Made by a program: the position numbers and the translations under genes. A DNA stretch of 64,000 nucleotides, from assembly GCF_963665245.1 (NCBI RefSeq), contig NZ_OY762269.1:3354501-3418500 (forward strand), given 5' to 3'. The stretch's first letter is position 1; every line of letters starts with the position of its first letter. Source of the stretch: an uncultured Paludibaculum sp. (GTDB lineage Bacteria; Acidobacteriota; Terriglobia; Bryobacterales; Bryobacteraceae). Below the pieces are notes generated by a model that saw only the letters and a list, made by a program, of their open reading frames with translations, was not told the DNA's origin and ran no database searches. This document shows, in pieces, positions 52,453 through 61,816 of this stretch.

Positions 52453-53412
52453 ATGCAAAAATACTTCCTCGTCGCAGCAGTGGCCGCCGTCCTTCCGTGG
52501 ACTGTGGCGGCCCAGGATCCAAAGGCCTTTGTCGGCCGTTGGGATATGACCGCCACGCCCGCCACTGGCAATCCTTATCCCCAGTGGATGGAGCTTATCG
52601 AAAAGGATGGCAAGATCGAAGGCCGCGTTCAGCCGCGCGGCGGCGGTTGGAATCCGATTCTCGGCGCCAAGGTCGAGGCCGGCAAGATGATCGTCCAAGT
52701 CTCCGCCGCGGGCCGCGGACCGGCCATCAGTTGGGAGCTTACTTCCGCCGGTGCCGACAAGATCACCGGCATTGAGAAACGCGGAGAGAAGGACGGCCCC
52801 TCGCTCGTTGGCCTGCGTGCGCCCAAGTTGGACCGCCCGATGCCCAAGAAGTGGTCCAAGCCGGTTGCCCTCTTCAATGGGAAGGATCTCACCGGCTGGG
52901 AGCCCATCGGCAACGTCAATAACAACAAGTGGGTTGCGCGCGATGGCGAGCTCGTGAATGACAATCCCGAGGTGCCCGGAGCTCGCGGCCCCGGCGCCGC
53001 CAACATCAAGACGACCGGCAAATACCAGGACTTCAAGCTGCACATCGAGGTGAACTGCCCGGAGCACGGCAACAGCGGCATCTACTTACGCGGGCGCTAT
53101 GAAGTCCAGGTGGGCACGGAAGGCGGCCGTCTGCCGACCCACGAGATGGGTGCGATCTACAGCCACTATCCGCCGCCCGAGGGTGCGGAACTCGGCCTCG
53201 GCAAGTGGACCACCTTTGACATCACGTTCGTCGGACGCCACGTGACTGTCGTGCGTGACGGCAAGGTCTATCACAACAATGTGGAGATCCCTGGGCCCAC
53301 CGGCGGCGCTCTCGACAGCAACGAAGCCGAGCCCGGCCCGTTCTTCCTGCAGGGCGACCACCACGGCGTCATCCGCTACCGCAACATCACCATCTCCACG
53401 CCCGCCAAGTAA
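52453..53412 (+). CDS. Secreted DUF1080 protein with an extra N-terminal beta domain
   Basis: The 319-residue protein has a signal peptide (YFLVAAVAAVLPWTVAAQ). A lipocalin-like beta domain of about 95 residues follows (FVGRWDMTATPATGNPYPQWMELIEKDGKIEGRV), then the DUF1080 concanavalin-like domain (PVALFNGKDLTGWEPIG, GNSGIYLRGRYEVQV, GKWTTFDITFVGRHVTVVRDG, LQGDHHGVIRYRNITI). The two-domain layout is common for 3-keto-disaccharide hydrolase-like proteins of Acidobacteria and Planctomycetes. A GAGGAA RBS sits before the ATG. Confidence 0.88.
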   Translation: MQKYFLVAAVAAVLPWTVAAQDPKAFVGRWDMTATPATGNPYPQWMELIEKDGKIEGRVQPRGGGWNPILGAKVEAGKMIVQVSAAGRGPAISWELTSAGADKITGIEKRGEKDGPSLVGLRAPKLDRPMPKKWSKPVALFNGKDLTGWEPIGNVNNNKWVARDGELVNDNPEVPGARGPGAANIKTTGKYQDFKLHIEVNCPEHGNSGIYLRGRYEVQVGTEGGRLPTHEMGAIYSHYPPPEGAELGLGKWTTFDITFVGRHVTVVRDGKVYHNNVEIPGPTGGALDSNEAEPGPFFLQGDHHGVIRYRNITISTPAK

Positions 53413-53481
53413 GTCCCGCCTGCTGTCGACCGGCGCGGTACCGCTGTGCCCGCGCCGATGACTTGGCATCTTCCTCTGAGC

Positions 53482-54885
53482 TCACCGGCTGGGCAGACTG
53501 CCGTCCGCCAACCGTTTGGCATCCAGGAGTTCGTTGAGGCGCTCTTCCGAAAGCCCGCTCATGGCTCGCGCCGCATCACGGACCGTTGTCCCTCGGGTGT
53601 GCGCCTCCCGGGCAATCGCCGCCGCTGCCTCATGTCCGATGTCTGGCGTCAGCGCAGTGACCAGGGCGAAGCTTCTTTCGGCCTCGTCGGCAATCAGCTC
53701 ACGATTCGCGGTGATCCCGCTGATGCAGCGGTCCGCCAGGTTCCGCGACGTGTTGGCGAGTATTCGGATCGCCTCCAGCAGATCGTACGCCATGAGAGGG
53801 AGCATGGCGTTCAACTCCAACTGGCCCCCGGCGCAGCACCACGTGATGGCCGACTCGTAGCCCATCACCTGCGCACAGACCATCAAGGTGCTCTCGATGA
53901 TCACCGGGTTCACCTTGCCGGGCATGATGCTGGAGCCTGGCTGGACCGCTGGCAAGTTCAGTTCGCCGAAGCCGCAGCGGGGGCCGGACGCCAGCAATCT
54001 GAGGTCGTTTCCGATCTTCATCAAGGCCACGGCGAACGCCTTCAATGCTCCAGCCATCGCCATCACTGCGTCGCGGGAAGATTGCGCCTGGAAGTGATTG
54101 ACCGCCTCCCGGAACGGCTGCCTAGTCCATACGGAGATCACCTCGGCCATGAATCGGCCGAACTCCGCTGGTGCATTCACCCCCGTGCCGACGGCGGTTC
54201 CTCCCATGGGCAACTCCAGCAGCGCATCACCGGCCACTTTCACCCGCTCGATGGACAGCTCGACCTGACGGGCATAGGCGCCGAACTCATCCCCCAGGCG
54301 AACGGGCAAGGCGTCCTGAAGGTGAGTGCGCCCGATCTTGATCACATCGGCGAACTCCAGGGCCTTGTCGCGCAAAGCCTGGTGCAAGCCGTCCATCGCC
54401 GGGAGCAGCAGCCCGTGGATCATCTCCACAGCCGCGACATGGATGGCACTCGGAATGACATCGTTGCTCGACTGGCTGCGGTTGACGTGATCGTTTGGAT
54501 GCACGTCGTGACCACAGTGCGCCGAGGCGAGACGTGCGATCACTTCATTGGCATTCATGTTGGTGGACGTGCCGCTGCCGGTTTGGAAGACATCGACGAC
54601 GAACTGGCCGTCGTGGCGGCCCTCGACCACCTCCTCAGCGGCGCTCAGAATGGCATTCGCGACCGCCGGATCCAGCACACCCATCCTGGCGTTGTTGACT
54701 GCCGCCGCCCTCTTGATGAGGCCAAGGGCCCGGATGAACTCGGGGCCTAGGCGCAGACCGCTGATGGGGAAGTTCTCGACGGCACGCTGCGTCTGTGCCC
54801 CATAGAGCGCCAACACGGGGACTTGCACTTCTCCCATCTCGTCCCGTTCGACGCGATGTCCGCCGATCTCTGTTTGAATACCCAT
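53482..54885 (-). CDS. fumC: Class II fumarate hydratase
   Basis: The TCA-cycle enzyme converts fumarate to L-malate. The 467-residue protein has QTGSGTSTNMNANEVIA (101-117), NDHVNRSQSSND, His188 in IKIGRTHLQDA (the catalytic base region) and the signature GSSIMPGKVNP (317-327) with Ser318 as catalytic Ser. Length matches E. coli FumC (467). The start at 54885 has AGGA upstream, and the longer upstream frame (37 codons) has no homology-like character. It is divergent from lhr; 212 bases separate them. Confidence 0.96.
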   Translation of the reverse strand: MGIQTEIGGHRVERDEMGEVQVPVLALYGAQTQRAVENFPISGLRLGPEFIRALGLIKRAAAVNNARMGVLDPAVANAILSAAEEVVEGRHDGQFVVDVFQTGSGTSTNMNANEVIARLASAHCGHDVHPNDHVNRSQSSNDVIPSAIHVAAVEMIHGLLLPAMDGLHQALRDKALEFADVIKIGRTHLQDALPVRLGDEFGAYARQVELSIERVKVAGDALLELPMGGTAVGTGVNAPAEFGRFMAEVISVWTRQPFREAVNHFQAQSSRDAVMAMAGALKAFAVALMKIGNDLRLLASGPRCGFGELNLPAVQPGSSIMPGKVNPVIIESTLMVCAQVMGYESAITWCCAGGQLELNAMLPLMAYDLLEAIRILANTSRNLADRCISGITANRELIADEAERSFALVTALTPDIGHEAAAAIAREAHTRGTTVRDAARAMSGLSEERLNELLDAKRLADGSLPSR

Positions 54886-55097
54886 GGGTTTCCTAGGAGG
54901 ATAGATGGGCCGATTGGCCGGAACGCTACTATAAATCGTCCGCCGAGGCGCTGATCGTATCGTGGGCAAGAGATAAAGCCGAACGAACTGCGACAATCCA
55001 GCGAAGAGTCCTGCGGACGTGGCAACTGGACTCTCCTCTCGCTTGCGAGCGGCGCGGCTCCTGAGGAAGGCTTACTTGTCATAATGGAAGCAACCCC

Positions 55098-58000
55098 GTG
55101 CCTACTGGAGCTTCCCCTCTCTCTGTCTTCGACCCGTTGTTGCAGGAGTGGTTTGCCGTCCATTTCCAGCAACCCACCGCGCCGCAGATCGGGGCCTGGC
55201 CCGAGATCGCCGCCGGGCGCGATGTTCTGGTTGCCGCGCCTACCGGCTCCGGCAAGACACTGGCTGCGTTTCTGTTTGCGATCGACCGCCTGGTCCGCGC
55301 GGCCCGCCTTGGCCCATTGCCCGACGAAACGCAGATCGTCTATGTGTCCCCGCTGAAGGCCCTTTCCAACGACGTCCACAAGAATCTGGAGCTGCCGCTC
55401 TCTCAGATTGCCGCGCTGGCGAAAGAGAAGGGCATTGCCTTGGCGCCCATCCGCACCGCCATTCGCACCGGCGATACCCCGGCCGCGGACCGCCTGAAGA
55501 TGACGAAACAGGCGCCGCACATTCTTGTCACCACTCCGGAATCGCTCTACATCCTGATGACCGCGGACCGGTCGCGCCGGTTCCTCCGCACCGTCACCAC
55601 CGTCATCATCGACGAGATCCACGCCATCGTTGGCGACAAGCGCGGCTCCCACCTGGCTCTGACCCTTGCGCGCCTCAACGCGCTTTGCGCACGACCGCCG
55701 CAACGTGTCGGGCTCTCGGCCACCGTGCGCCCCATTGAGGAGGTCGCCCGCTTCCTCTCGCCGCACGCCTCCATCGTGGACGTCGGCCACCGCCGTGAGA
55801 TGGACCTTTCCATCGAGGTGCCTAACGACGAACTCGGCGCCGTGGCTACCATGGAGATGTGGGCCGAACTGTACGACCGCATGGCGGCCCACATTGCTCG
55901 CACGCGCACGACGCTCGTCTTCGTGAATACGCGGCGCATGTCGGAGCGGGTGGCCCACGCCCTGGCCGAACGCCTTGGCGAGAACGTCGTCCTCCCGCAT
56001 CATGGCAGCCTCTCGCGGGCTCTCCGCATGGAGGCCGAGTCGCGACTGAAGTCCGGCGAGCTGCGCGCCGTCGTGGCTACGGCCTCGCTGGAACTCGGCA
56101 TCGACATCGGCACGGTCGATCTCACCATTCAGATCGGATCGACACGGTCCATCGCCGTCGCCCTGCAGCGCATTGGCCGCTCGGGCCATTGGGTCGGAGC
56201 CCGGCCGGCCGGCATCTTCTTTCCCTCCACCCGTGATGACCTCATCGAATGCGCCGCTCTCGTGCATGCCATCCGCTCCGACGACCTGGAGACGGTCGCG
56301 ATTCCGGAGAATGCGCTGGACATCCTCGCCCAGCAGATCATCGCCGAGTGCGCGGCGCAGCCCTGGAGTCTTGACGACCTCTTTGCGCTGATTCGCACGG
56401 CCTATCCTTATCGCGGTCTTGAGCGCGCGCAGTTCGACTCGGTCATCGAAATGGCGTCGGAGGGCATCGCGACGTCGAGGGGCCGCAGTGGCGCGATGCT
56501 GCACCGCGACCAGGTGAACGGCATGGTCCGCGGCCGCCGCGGAGCCCGTCTCGCCGCCATTACCTCCGGCGGCGCCATCCCGGACACATCTCTCTATAGC
56601 GTCGTGGCGGAACCGGACGGAGCCAACGTAGGCACGCTCGACGAGGACTTCGCGGTGGAGAGCCAGATCGGCGACATCTTCCTGTTGGGGACGCACTCCT
56701 GGCGCATTCGCCACGTGATGAGCGGCCGTGTTCACGTCGAAGATGCTCACGGCGCGCCGCCCTCTGTTCCTTTCTGGCTGGGCGAAGCGCCCGGCCGTTC
56801 CGCCGAACTTTCCGCCGCCGTCTCGCGCGTGCGCCTCCGGCTGCTCGATGATGGAGGCGAACAGTGGCTCATCGACCAGTGCGGTCTGGACAGCGCGGGG
56901 GCGCGGCAGGGGGTGGCCTATGTGCGCGAAGGCGCGGCTCAACTGGGTGCCCTTCCATCTTTGGAGACCGTGGTGGCCGAGCGCTTCTTCGACGAGTCCG
57001 GCGGCATGCAGCTTATCCTGCACGCGCCCTTCGGCTCCCGCGTCAATCGCGCCTGGGGCCTGGCGCTGCGGAAGCGGTTCTGCCGCACCTTCAACTTTGA
57101 GCTGCAAGCCGCCGCGACGGACAACGGCATCGTCATTTCGCTGAGCGATCGCCATGCCTTCCCGCTCGAGCTCATCTTTCAATTCCTGAAGGCCGGCACC
57201 GCCCGGGATGTCCTCATCCAGGCTCTGCTCGATGCGCCCATGTTCGGCGCGCGCTGGCGCTGGAACGTCTCGCGTGCCCTGGCGATTCTGCGCTTCAACG
57301 GAGGCAAACGTGTCCCGCCGCCCATCCAGCGCATGCGTTCGGAGGACCTGCTGGCCGCCGTCTTCCCGGACCAGGTGGCGTGCGCCGAGAACCTCACGGG
57401 CCCCATCCAGGTCCCGGATCACCCGCTGGTGAACGAGACCATCGACAACTGTCTGCGCGAGGCCATGGATCTCGATCGTCTCATCGACGTTCTGCGAGGG
57501 ATCGAGGCAGGGACCATCCGCACGGAGGTTCTCGACCTGCCGGCGCCCTCCGTCTTCTCCCACGAGATCCTGAACGCCAACCCATACGCTTACCTCGACG
57601 ACGCACCCATCGAGGAGCGCCGAGCGCGCGCCGTTCAATTGCGCCAGACCATGCGCACCGATCTGACCGACGGCTCCGGCATACTCGACCCCGCTGCCAT
57701 CGCGCAAGTCACGGCCGAGAGCTGGCCCGACGTTCGCGACGCCGATGAGTTGCACGACGCACTGCTCACCGTGATTACGATGCCGCCGCAGCCGGAGTGG
57801 GCGCTGTTCTTCCAGCAACTGGAGCAGACCGGCCGGGCCTCCGTCTGGAAGCGCGGGAGCCGCCTCTTCTGGACTCCTACGGAGAAGAAGACGATGGCGG
57901 ATGATGCTCTCGCCATCCTGCGAGGTTGGATGGAGTCGACCGGGCCATCCACCGTCGCGTCCCTGTCTGAGACATTGGCGTTTCCTGTCGAAGCCGTGGA

Positions 58001-59114
58001 GAGCGCGATGGCGAGGCTCGAATTCGAGGGCCAGGTTCTGAGCGGCCATTTCACCAATACGGGCAGCGAAGCGTTGGAGTGGTGCAACCGGCGCGTGCTG
58101 GCGCGTATTCACCGCACGACGCTCGGGCGCCTGCGCCGCGAGATCGCCCCTGTCACGGCGCAGCAGTTCCACGCGTTTCTCGCGAAGTGGCAACACGTGG
58201 CGCCCGGCACGCAGTTGCACGGCGCCGACGGGCTGTTTGAAGTCATTCGCCAGTTGCAGGGCTACGAGGTGGCTGCCTCGGCTTGGGAAGCCGAGATCCT
58301 GCCCTGCCGCATCGCCAACTATGAGCCCGAGCTGCTGGACGATCTGTGTTTGTCCGGTGACGTGACGTGGGCTCGCGTCTCTCCGCATCCCGCATTGGAA
58401 GAAGAGGGCCGCAAGATCCGCCCGACCAAGCTGGCGCCCATCGCGATGATGGTGCGCGACGACGCTGCGTGGTTGATGAGCGAGAGTCAGGCCGAGTCGA
58501 GCTCCCAGTCGCTGTCCCATCCGGCGCAGGCCGTCCTGGAACAGCTTCGCTGCGACAAGGCGCTGTTCTTCAACGACCTGGTCCGCACGGCCCATCGGCT
58601 GCCGAGTGAGGTGGAAGACGCGCTTTGGGAGCTGGTGGCCGCGGGTTTGGTGACGGCCGACGGCTTCGAGAATCTGCGCTCCATCATCGATCCCAAGCGC
58701 CGCCGCGGCGAGGGGCGGGGCCGGCACGCTCGCCCGCGTCATGCCGCCGGCCGGTGGGCGTTGGTCCAGCGCACCAGCGGAGACGGTACGGAGCGGGTGA
58801 AAAAGTGGGCCGAACAACTGCTGTTGCGTTGGGGTGTGATTCTGCGCGACCTGCTGGCGCGCGAAGCGGGTGCACCGCCGTGGCGGGAGCTGCTGCCCGT
58901 ATTGCGACGGATGGAAGCGCAAGGGCAGATCCGGGGTGGCCGATTCATTGATGGTTTCACGGGGGAACAGTTCGCGCGTCCGGAAGCCCTGGATCTGTTG
59001 AGAGCCGTCCGCCGCGACCCGGAGGTCCCACCGCTGCTTGAGGCGGCGCCGGCCGATCCCCTGAACCTGACGGGCATCATCCTGCCCGGGCCGAGGGTGA
59101 GCCGGCTGGCCTAG
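55098..59114 (+). CDS. lhr: Long-form Lhr superfamily 2 DNA helicase
   Basis: The 1338-residue protein has an SF2 core with Walker A APTGSGKT (47-54), DEIH (172-175), LSATVRPIEEVARFL, TTLVFVNTRRMSERVAHAL and QRIGRSGHWVGARPAG. A winged-helix and Lhr-specific region follows, then a C-terminal region of about 500 residues like that of E. coli Lhr. Lhr is a 3'-5' DNA translocase linked to repair; long forms carry a C-terminal domain with reported uracil-DNA glycosylase activity in E. coli. The start is a GTG at 55098, placed where homology begins. A minus-strand frame of 1457 codons covers this gene and is not coding. Confidence 0.95.
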   Translation: MPTGASPLSVFDPLLQEWFAVHFQQPTAPQIGAWPEIAAGRDVLVAAPTGSGKTLAAFLFAIDRLVRAARLGPLPDETQIVYVSPLKALSNDVHKNLELPLSQIAALAKEKGIALAPIRTAIRTGDTPAADRLKMTKQAPHILVTTPESLYILMTADRSRRFLRTVTTVIIDEIHAIVGDKRGSHLALTLARLNALCARPPQRVGLSATVRPIEEVARFLSPHASIVDVGHRREMDLSIEVPNDELGAVATMEMWAELYDRMAAHIARTRTTLVFVNTRRMSERVAHALAERLGENVVLPHHGSLSRALRMEAESRLKSGELRAVVATASLELGIDIGTVDLTIQIGSTRSIAVALQRIGRSGHWVGARPAGIFFPSTRDDLIECAALVHAIRSDDLETVAIPENALDILAQQIIAECAAQPWSLDDLFALIRTAYPYRGLERAQFDSVIEMASEGIATSRGRSGAMLHRDQVNGMVRGRRGARLAAITSGGAIPDTSLYSVVAEPDGANVGTLDEDFAVESQIGDIFLLGTHSWRIRHVMSGRVHVEDAHGAPPSVPFWLGEAPGRSAELSAAVSRVRLRLLDDGGEQWLIDQCGLDSAGARQGVAYVREGAAQLGALPSLETVVAERFFDESGGMQLILHAPFGSRVNRAWGLALRKRFCRTFNFELQAAATDNGIVISLSDRHAFPLELIFQFLKAGTARDVLIQALLDAPMFGARWRWNVSRALAILRFNGGKRVPPPIQRMRSEDLLAAVFPDQVACAENLTGPIQVPDHPLVNETIDNCLREAMDLDRLIDVLRGIEAGTIRTEVLDLPAPSVFSHEILNANPYAYLDDAPIEERRARAVQLRQTMRTDLTDGSGILDPAAIAQVTAESWPDVRDADELHDALLTVITMPPQPEWALFFQQLEQTGRASVWKRGSRLFWTPTEKKTMADDALAILRGWMESTGPSTVASLSETLAFPVEAVESAMARLEFEGQVLSGHFTNTGSEALEWCNRRVLARIHRTTLGRLRREIAPVTAQQFHAFLAKWQHVAPGTQLHGADGLFEVIRQLQGYEVAASAWEAEILPCRIANYEPELLDDLCLSGDVTWARVSPHPALEEEGRKIRPTKLAPIAMMVRDDAAWLMSESQAESSSQSLSHPAQAVLEQLRCDKALFFNDLVRTAHRLPSEVEDALWELVAAGLVTADGFENLRSIIDPKRRRGEGRGRHARPRHAAGRWALVQRTSGDGTERVKKWAEQLLLRWGVILRDLLAREAGAPPWRELLPVLRRMEAQGQIRGGRFIDGFTGEQFARPEALDLLRAVRRDPEVPPLLEAAPADPLNLTGIILPGPRVSRLA

Positions 59115-61318
59115 CGACATTGGCCTGGCGCCATTCTGCGCCCCTCTCTCCAGCCGTGATATTGTACCAGCGGATCCCTGCTATGAAGATATTCATCACT
59201 GTTGCTCTCATTTTGGCTTCCTGTCTGCCCGCGGCTTTTGCGGCCGACCCCATCGATCTGCTCCCTCCTGAGAATCTTCAGGGTTGGACGCGCATCCCCA
59301 TCCCTGCCATCTCGGGCGTCAATCCCAAGGTGCAATGGCGCGTCGATGCTGCTTCCAAGACCCTCATCTGCGCCGGCGACGGCGGCCACGAGTGGCTCCG
59401 CTACGATAAGGAACTTTCTGACTTCGTCCTGGAGGCCGATTGGCGATTCGCGCCCAAGGACGGTGAGACACGGTACAACAGCGGCATCGGCATCCGCCTC
59501 TCCAAGATGGGCGAGATCTGGTATCAGGCTCAGACGGGGCTCGCGGGCGCTTACCTCTTCGGCCAGAACTTCGCCGACGGCGGGCTGAAGAGCTTCAACC
59601 TCAAGGCGCAGATGAAAGAGAACCGGGTCAAGCCGGCCGGCGAATGGAACCACTTCGAGATCCGCTGCGAGGGCGATCGCATCACGCTCTCGGTTAACGG
59701 CGAAGTCGTCAGCGACTTGACCGGCGTTGGCATGCGGCGCGGGTACATCGGGCTCGAGGCCGAGGGCTATGAGATCGCCTTCCGCAATCTGAAGCTGCGG
59801 GTGCTGCCCTAGATCGGTTAGCCGACGATCCGAAGGCTCTGTATCTGGCGGCCTTTGAGGTTGGCCGGACATTGCCGAAGGTGTCGGGATGTCAGCGGCG
59901 TGCGGTGGCTTTGATTGCTCCGGCTGAGTGGATTGGGGCTTGGGCGCGTAGCCCGTCGGTGACCCTCCGGGACTGGACGGGGGTGGGGCTTGGGCGTGGG
60001 GTCGTGGTTGGGTCTCGGGCGCGGAGCCCGTCGGTGACCCTCCGGGACTGGATGGGGGCGGGGTTTGAGCGCGGGGTGGGGGTTGGGTCTCGGGCGGCGT
60101 TGGCTTTGTTCGCTCCGGCTGAGTGGATTGGCGCTTGGCCGTGTAGCCCGTCGGTGACCCTCCGGGACTGGACGGGGGTGGGGTTTGGGCGCGGGGTGGT
60201 GGTTGGGCCTCTGACTGCGTTGGGTTTGATCGCTCGGACTGCGTGGATTCGGGCTTGGGCGTGTAGCCCGTCGATGACTCTCCGGGACTGGGCGAGGGCG
60301 GGGTTTGGGCGTGGGGTCGTGGTTGGGACTCGGGCGGCATTGGCTTTGTTCGCTCCGGCTGAGTGGATTGGAGCTTGGGCGTGTAGCCCGTCGGTGACCC
60401 TCCGGGACTGGACGGGGGTGGGGGCGGGGGCGGGGTTTGGCCCTTCTGTCCGTCGATTACTCCCTGGAGACCACCTTGGGGTTGCACCCGCGATGGCTTT
60501 GATTGCTCGCGCGGAGTGGATTGCCGGGTTGGATTCGACGCGGTGCTCTCCTGTTTCGCCTTCTGCTTTAGGAAGCGGAGACTGAGGCCGGGTACGGTGG
60601 GTGGGCGGATGGCCTTCACGGCTTGTGGTGCCGGGACCGGGCGGACAGGGCGGCACGCACCTCGGGCTCTCAGGAGGAGTTGGAGGCCCGTTGGAGGAGG
60701 AGCGGAGTTCGGATGGCCGGCGGGTGGCACGGGACCTTCGAAGCCGGTGGCCATCGTGAGGGCGGAACCTGTGTGGGCTGTGAGGGAGATCGGCCGGGAG
60801 GAGCCGGCCGCGGACGCGAAGAGGGCCTGGGTCTTGGCTGGGACAGCCGCTTGGTGGGCCTCGTCTCCTATGAGATAAGGGAAGGCCGACTTCTGGACTG
60901 CCCGGATCCGGACACAGATCCAGGCGTGGTACCGACCCAGGGCCTGGACGACCTCGGAGTGGTTCTCCCGGATCCAGAGCGAGGCTTGGGGGATGACTCC
61001 GTTGTTGACATTGAGGGCTTCGGCCCAGAGCTTGCCCTCGAGTTGGAGGAGGCGACGCTCGTGGCCCCGGAGCATCAGGCGGTGGACGAAGAGGGCCCGG
61101 AAGCGCGGGTCGGTGATGTCCGCCGTCTCCTCCAGCGACTGGCGGTAGAGGCGCGGCTCGACATCGTCAGGCAGGTGGTGGAGGCTGGCATAGAGGTTGT
61201 GCCGGCTGGCGTTCCGCGAGACGCGGAGCTTGCCTTCGGCGGTGCGAGGGCCCGTCGACTTCTGGGCGTTGGCGCGGTTGGCGGCGAGGCGGCGCTCGGA
61301 GATGGGTGGTTTCGTCAT
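59111..61318 (-). CDS. ANRANAQ/STGPRT-type protein with a Pro-rich tandem-repeat tail; true 3' end uncertain
   Basis: The frame of 735 codons starts with a basic segment MTKPPISERRLAANRANAQ, then STGPRTAEGKLRVSRNASRHNLYAS. A helical domain continues to about residue 165 (FRALFVHRLMLRGHERRLLQLEGKLW). This N-terminus is common in acidobacterial hypothetical proteins and often multicopy; its function is unknown. Residues about 293-467 are a disordered Pro/Gln/Thr-rich tail made of 40-residue repeats (SSPGGSPTGYTPK, TQPERTKPTPPETQP) encoded by a 120-bp tandem repeat. Past about residue 500 the frame runs antisense through the whole DUF1080 gene, which is not credible as protein. The real gene probably ended near 59.8-59.9 kb, perhaps through a frameshift in the repeats. 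The 157-residue gene just upstream is its likely operon partner. Confidence 0.6.
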   Translation of the reverse strand: MTKPPISERRLAANRANAQKSTGPRTAEGKLRVSRNASRHNLYASLHHLPDDVEPRLYRQSLEETADITDPRFRALFVHRLMLRGHERRLLQLEGKLWAEALNVNNGVIPQASLWIRENHSEVVQALGRYHAWICVRIRAVQKSAFPYLIGDEAHQAAVPAKTQALFASAAGSSRPISLTAHTGSALTMATGFEGPVPPAGHPNSAPPPTGLQLLLRARGACRPVRPVPAPQAVKAIRPPTVPGLSLRFLKQKAKQESTASNPTRQSTPREQSKPSRVQPQGGLQGVIDGQKGQTPPPPPPPSSPGGSPTGYTPKLQSTQPERTKPMPPESQPRPHAQTPPSPSPGESSTGYTPKPESTQSERSNPTQSEAQPPPRAQTPPPSSPGGSPTGYTAKRQSTQPERTKPTPPETQPPPRAQTPPPSSPGGSPTGSAPETQPRPHAQAPPPSSPGGSPTGYAPKPQSTQPEQSKPPHAADIPTPSAMSGQPQRPPDTEPSDRRLTDLGQHPQLQIAEGDLIALGLEPDVPAPHANAGQVADDFAVNRERDAIALAADLEVVPFAGRLDPVLFHLRLEVEALQPAVGEVLAEEVSAREPRLSLIPDLAHLGEADADAAVVPCLTVLGRESPIGLQDEVRKFLIVAEPLVAAVAGADEGLGSSIDAPLHLGIDARDGRDGDARPTLKILRREQIDGVGRKSRGQTGSQNESNSDEYLHSRDPLVQYHGWREGRRMAPGQCR
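59183..59812 (+). CDS. Secreted single-domain DUF1080 protein
   Basis: The 209-residue protein has a signal peptide (MKIFITVALILASCLPAAFA) and one DUF1080 domain: LPPENLQGWTRIPIPAISG, FVLEADWRFAPKDGETRYNSGIGIRLSK, GEWNHFEIRCEGDRITLSVNGEVV, GYIGLEAEGYEIAFRNLKLR. It is the smallest of the three DUF1080 proteins here. The ATG at 59183 begins the signal peptide; 21 further codons upstream are open. A minus-strand reading frame extends across this gene from the repeat-bearing gene downstream. Confidence 0.88.
   Translation: MKIFITVALILASCLPAAFAADPIDLLPPENLQGWTRIPIPAISGVNPKVQWRVDAASKTLICAGDGGHEWLRYDKELSDFVLEADWRFAPKDGETRYNSGIGIRLSKMGEIWYQAQTGLAGAYLFGQNFADGGLKSFNLKAQMKENRVKPAGEWNHFEIRCEGDRITLSVNGEVVSDLTGVGMRRGYIGLEAEGYEIAFRNLKLRVLP
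59916..60441 (-). repeat. 120-bp coding tandem repeat, about 4.5 copies
   Basis: Full units start at 60111, 60231 and 60351 with exact 120-base spacing; an earlier unit begins at 59916, and a shortened one lies around 60021-60110. Copies differ at scattered positions. Each encodes 40 residues on the minus strand, so copy-number changes keep the frame. Confidence 0.88.
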
Positions 61319-61342
61319 GGCGGCGGTTCCCGGCGGTGGGCA

Positions 61343-61816
61343 TCAGCGGGGTTTGCTCCTCAAGGCGTGGAGGGCTGCGACGTCGGCGCGGCTGCGGCGC
61401 CAGGCGCGCGACTCGAAGTCCTGGCCGGCGCGGACACAGGCGGTATCGCGGGGGCTCATGTCGCGGAAGGCGACGTAGGTGCGGTAGGCGGGATCGGCGT
61501 TGGGGCACTCCTTTTTGACAGCTTCCCAGTCGCGTTCGATGGCGGCGGACAGGGCTGTGGTTTCGAGGAGCGAGTAGCGGGCTTTGCGCCAGAGTTCCTC
61601 GGCGATGGAATCGGCCATGTGCTGCTCAAAGCGGTTGGCCGGGGTGAAGTGCTGGTGGACGTCGTCCCGCAATCCTGAGAAGAGGGACTGATCCTCGATG
61701 CAGGTGATGAGGCTGGCCGAGTCGTCTCCTAGGAGGAGATCGTTCTCGGCGCCGGTGGTTTGCAGAAAGCGGCGCGACGGTACGAAGTCGTCCGTAGTCT
61801 GTTTGAAAATTTCCAT
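61343..61816 (-). CDS. Small hypothetical protein, partner of the repeat-bearing gene
   Basis: The family is not recognised. The 157-residue protein begins MEIFKQTTDDFVPSRRFLQTT and is mostly helical (SLITCIEDQSLFSGLRDDVHQHFTPANRFEQHMADSIAEELWRKARY, LSAAIERDWEAVKKECPN). A basic C-terminus ends RADVAALHALRSKPR. The start at 61816 has a strong AAGGAG about 9 bases upstream. It ends 24 bases before the ATG of the next gene on the same strand, so the two are probably co-transcribed. No membrane or signal segment is present. Confidence 0.7.
   Translation of the reverse strand: MEIFKQTTDDFVPSRRFLQTTGAENDLLLGDDSASLITCIEDQSLFSGLRDDVHQHFTPANRFEQHMADSIAEELWRKARYSLLETTALSAAIERDWEAVKKECPNADPAYRTYVAFRDMSPRDTACVRAGQDFESRAWRRSRADVAALHALRSKPR

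Noticed and set aside
54747..59120. A 1457-codon minus-strand open frame opposite lhr and the 5' side of fumC
   Set aside because: The plus strand encodes a complete Lhr helicase with all motifs; the antisense frame is low-complexity Arg/Gly/His-rich with no domain and arises from GC-rich third positions.
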